DNA of 5,439 bases, from contig CALKHY010000063.1 of NCBI GenBank assembly GCA_937988795.1, positions 1 through 5,439 of the forward strand. The letters run 5' to 3'. Both the position numbers and the translations under genes were made by a program. Below are positions 3,600 to 5,439 of the stretch, one piece after another (the stretch's first letter is position 1; each line of letters begins with the position of its first letter). The notes beneath the pieces are model-generated. The model saw nothing but the letters and a program-made list of their open reading frames with translations, searched no databases and had not been told where the DNA came from. This DNA is from an uncultured Candidatus Saccharibacteria bacterium. Its GTDB lineage: Bacteria; Patescibacteriota; Saccharimonadia; Saccharimonadales; UBA4665.

Positions 3600-5439
3600 A
3601 AAAGTCCGGAGGCTGTTTGAGGGGTTTCAGCCAAAACATTATGCCCTCACTATTGACCCTGATCGTGATAGTTTGCGCGTAACTGGCCACGTTACCGTAA
3701 CCGGCAGAAAGGTTGGGCGGCCGAGCCAGCGTATAACATTCCACCAACACGGCGTGAAAGTTACGTCTGCTAAGATTACCAAAATCGACAAAAAAGGTGA
3801 GCGCGAGATTCCGGTTGCGCGCATCAACCACCACAGAAGTCTGGATGAAGTGCGCCTGCACGCCGACGAACTGCTCTACCCCGGCGAGTACGTCGTGTAC
3901 ATGGAGTTTACCGGCAAAGTTAGCTCGGGCATGACCGGTATATATTACTCCGACTACAAGGTGGACGACGAGCCCAAGCGGATGGTCTCTACGCAGTTTG
4001 AAAGCCACCACGCCCGCGAGGCTTTCCCATGCATAGACGAGCCGGAGGCGAAAGCAACGTTTGATCTCACCCTCATTTCGCCAGCTGGCGAAATTGCCAT
4101 TAGCAACATGCCGATCAAAAGCCAGACTAATGAGGATGGCAAGACGATAACCACGTTTGAGACAACACCGCGTATGTCCACATACCTGCTGGCATTTGCC
4201 TACGGCGACCTGCAAAAAGTTTCTGCCAAGACCAAAAACGGCGTCGAGGTGGGCGTTTGGTCCACCAAAGCTCACAAACCAGAGGCGCTGGAGTTCGGGC
4301 TGGATGTGGCCGTCAAGGCACTCGAGTTCTTTGAGGAGTACTACCACACGCCATTCCCGCTCCCCAAGCTTGACCACGTGGCTATCCCGGACTTTTCGGC
4401 GGGAGCCATGGAAAACTGGGGTCTCATCACTTACCGCGAGATAGCGTTGCTGGCCGACCCGGAAACAGTCTCACAAAGCAGTCGGGAGCAAATCGCCGAG
4501 ACGATTTGCCATGAGCTTTCACACCAATGGTTCGGCAACCTCGTCACCATGCAGTGGTGGGACAACCTCTGGCTAAACGAAAGTTTCGCCAACGTCATGG
4601 CGTTTGTGGCCGTCGACCACTTGTTCCCTGAATGGCAGATCTGGCACAGCTACACTGCCAACGACGGCCTCTCCGCCTTACGGCGCGACGCAATCGCTGG
4701 CGTGCAAGCTGTGCAAACAGAGGTGAACCATCCGGACGAGATTAACTCCATCTTTGACCCGTCTATCGTGTATGCCAAGGGCGGACGGCTCATCAACGTC
4801 CTCTCCCGCTACCTCGGCGAGGAGGATTTCCGAAACGGCCTTAAGGAATACTTTGCCAAGCACGCGTATGGCAATACCACTGGCGATGACCTCTGGGAGG
4901 CGCTCGGCAAAGCCAGCGGCAAGGATGTGGCCGCGTTCATGAAGCCGTGGCTAGAACGCTCTGGTTATCCAGTTGTTACGGTCTCACAAGAAGGGCCTGA
5001 GGTTACTATCAGTCAAAAACACTTCCTGCTCGATCCGGCAAAAGCCGACGAAAGCCGCATTTGGCCAGTGCCACTCCTCAGTGACGGCAAAGACGTGCCG
5101 GAACTACTAACGACTAAGACAACCGATGTGAAGCTGTCGTCCGACGATTACATCCACCTCAACCGCCATGCATCCGGCCACTACATCGTGCATTACACCA
5201 ACCCGGAGCACGTAAAGGCCATTGGCGAGCGCGCCCGCGACGGCAAGCTGGATGATTCGGAACGGCTCTTCCTCTTGCACGACAGCTCCATGCTGGCCCG
5301 TGCCGGCATCAACTCACTTGCCGACACACTCAACCTCCTGCAGTACTACGAGGACGAAACGAGCGAGCCGGTATGGGACATAATGGCACTGGTGATCGGC
5401 GATGCCCGGCGCTTTATCGACAGCGATGAATCGCTTGAG
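3592..5439 (+). CDS. M1-family zinc aminopeptidase (aminopeptidase N type), 3' end cut by window edge
   Basis: This metallopeptidase removes N-terminal residues from peptides; with no signal peptide it should act in the cytosol. The window holds 616 codons of a family usually about 830-870 long. The N-terminal beta domain (about 1-190) contains TQFESHHAREAFPCIDEP (134-151), the family's substrate-binding signature. The thermolysin-like domain has the exopeptidase motif GAMENWG (271-277), zinc motif HELSH (307-311), third zinc ligand E330 in WLNES, spaced 18 residues after H311, and the catalytic tyrosine Y394 in VYAKGG. GYPVV (458-462) opens the beta-sandwich, and RLFLLHDSSMLARAG begins the helical C-terminal domain. 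All catalytic residues are present; HELSH is a mild variant of the usual HELAH. ATG 3592 starts right at the family N-terminus. The gene is divergent from the 176-aa gene. It resembles puromycin-sensitive/ERAP-like enzymes and tricorn-interacting factors. Confidence 0.95.
   Translation, partial: MSKKVRRLFEGFQPKHYALTIDPDRDSLRVTGHVTVTGRKVGRPSQRITFHQHGVKVTSAKITKIDKKGEREIPVARINHHRSLDEVRLHADELLYPGEYVVYMEFTGKVSSGMTGIYYSDYKVDDEPKRMVSTQFESHHAREAFPCIDEPEAKATFDLTLISPAGEIAISNMPIKSQTNEDGKTITTFETTPRMSTYLLAFAYGDLQKVSAKTKNGVEVGVWSTKAHKPEALEFGLDVAVKALEFFEEYYHTPFPLPKLDHVAIPDFSAGAMENWGLITYREIALLADPETVSQSSREQIAETICHELSHQWFGNLVTMQWWDNLWLNESFANVMAFVAVDHLFPEWQIWHSYTANDGLSALRRDAIAGVQAVQTEVNHPDEINSIFDPSIVYAKGGRLINVLSRYLGEEDFRNGLKEYFAKHAYGNTTGDDLWEALGKASGKDVAAFMKPWLERSGYPVVTVSQEGPEVTISQKHFLLDPAKADESRIWPVPLLSDGKDVPELLTTKTTDVKLSSDDYIHLNRHASGHYIVHYTNPEHVKAIGERARDGKLDDSERLFLLHDSSMLARAGINSLADTLNLLQYYEDETSEPVWDIMALVIGDARRFIDSDESLE

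Noticed and set aside
3571..4377. Minus-strand open frame of 268 codons
   Set aside because: It lies wholly opposite the M1 aminopeptidase coding region, including its conserved motifs, and has no recognisable domain.

Overview
This 5.4 kb window carries ordinary bacterial genes in a compact, mid-to-high GC layout. It suggests a member of the Candidate Phyla Radiation, most likely Candidatus Saccharibacteria. That guess rests on how the NusA and M1 aminopeptidase proteins read from memory, on short intergenic spaces, and on start codons that sit directly behind promoter -10 boxes. No database search was possible, so the taxonomy is an inference at perhaps 0.6. TGA ends one gene and does not interrupt the long frames, so the UGA-to-glycine code of Gracilibacteria and Absconditabacteria is not in use.

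Five genes lie on the minus strand and one on the plus strand. In minus-strand order they are: an unrecognised 176-residue protein (3554-3024); nusA (2897-1755) with its own promoter and a leader holding a possible terminator; a small two-helix membrane protein (1736-1476) just behind nusA; a second small two-helix membrane protein (1451-1140) with its own probable promoter; and the first 362 codons of clpC (1087 to the window edge). Divergent from the 176-residue gene, on the plus strand, is an M1-family zinc aminopeptidase (3592 to the window edge), present for 616 codons and cut before its end.

Regulation is the most informative part. A perfect CIRCE operator (9-9-9) lies directly upstream of clpC, with the probable -35 box in its central spacer and the -10 box six bases before the ATG. 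This predicts HrcA-repressed, heat-inducible and leaderless expression. The 103-residue membrane protein shows the same six-base gap between -10 and ATG. nusA differs: a near-consensus promoter, a roughly 60-base leader with a GC hairpin and T6 run, then a Shine-Dalgarno sequence.

Together the genes concern protein quality control (ClpC unfoldase), transcription control (NusA) and peptide turnover (M1 aminopeptidase). I see no mobile element, CRISPR array, tRNA or rRNA, and no gene-free stretch longer than about 130 bases. I found no convincing new multi-gene system; the novelty candidates are the three unrecognised proteins and the regulatory arrangements.
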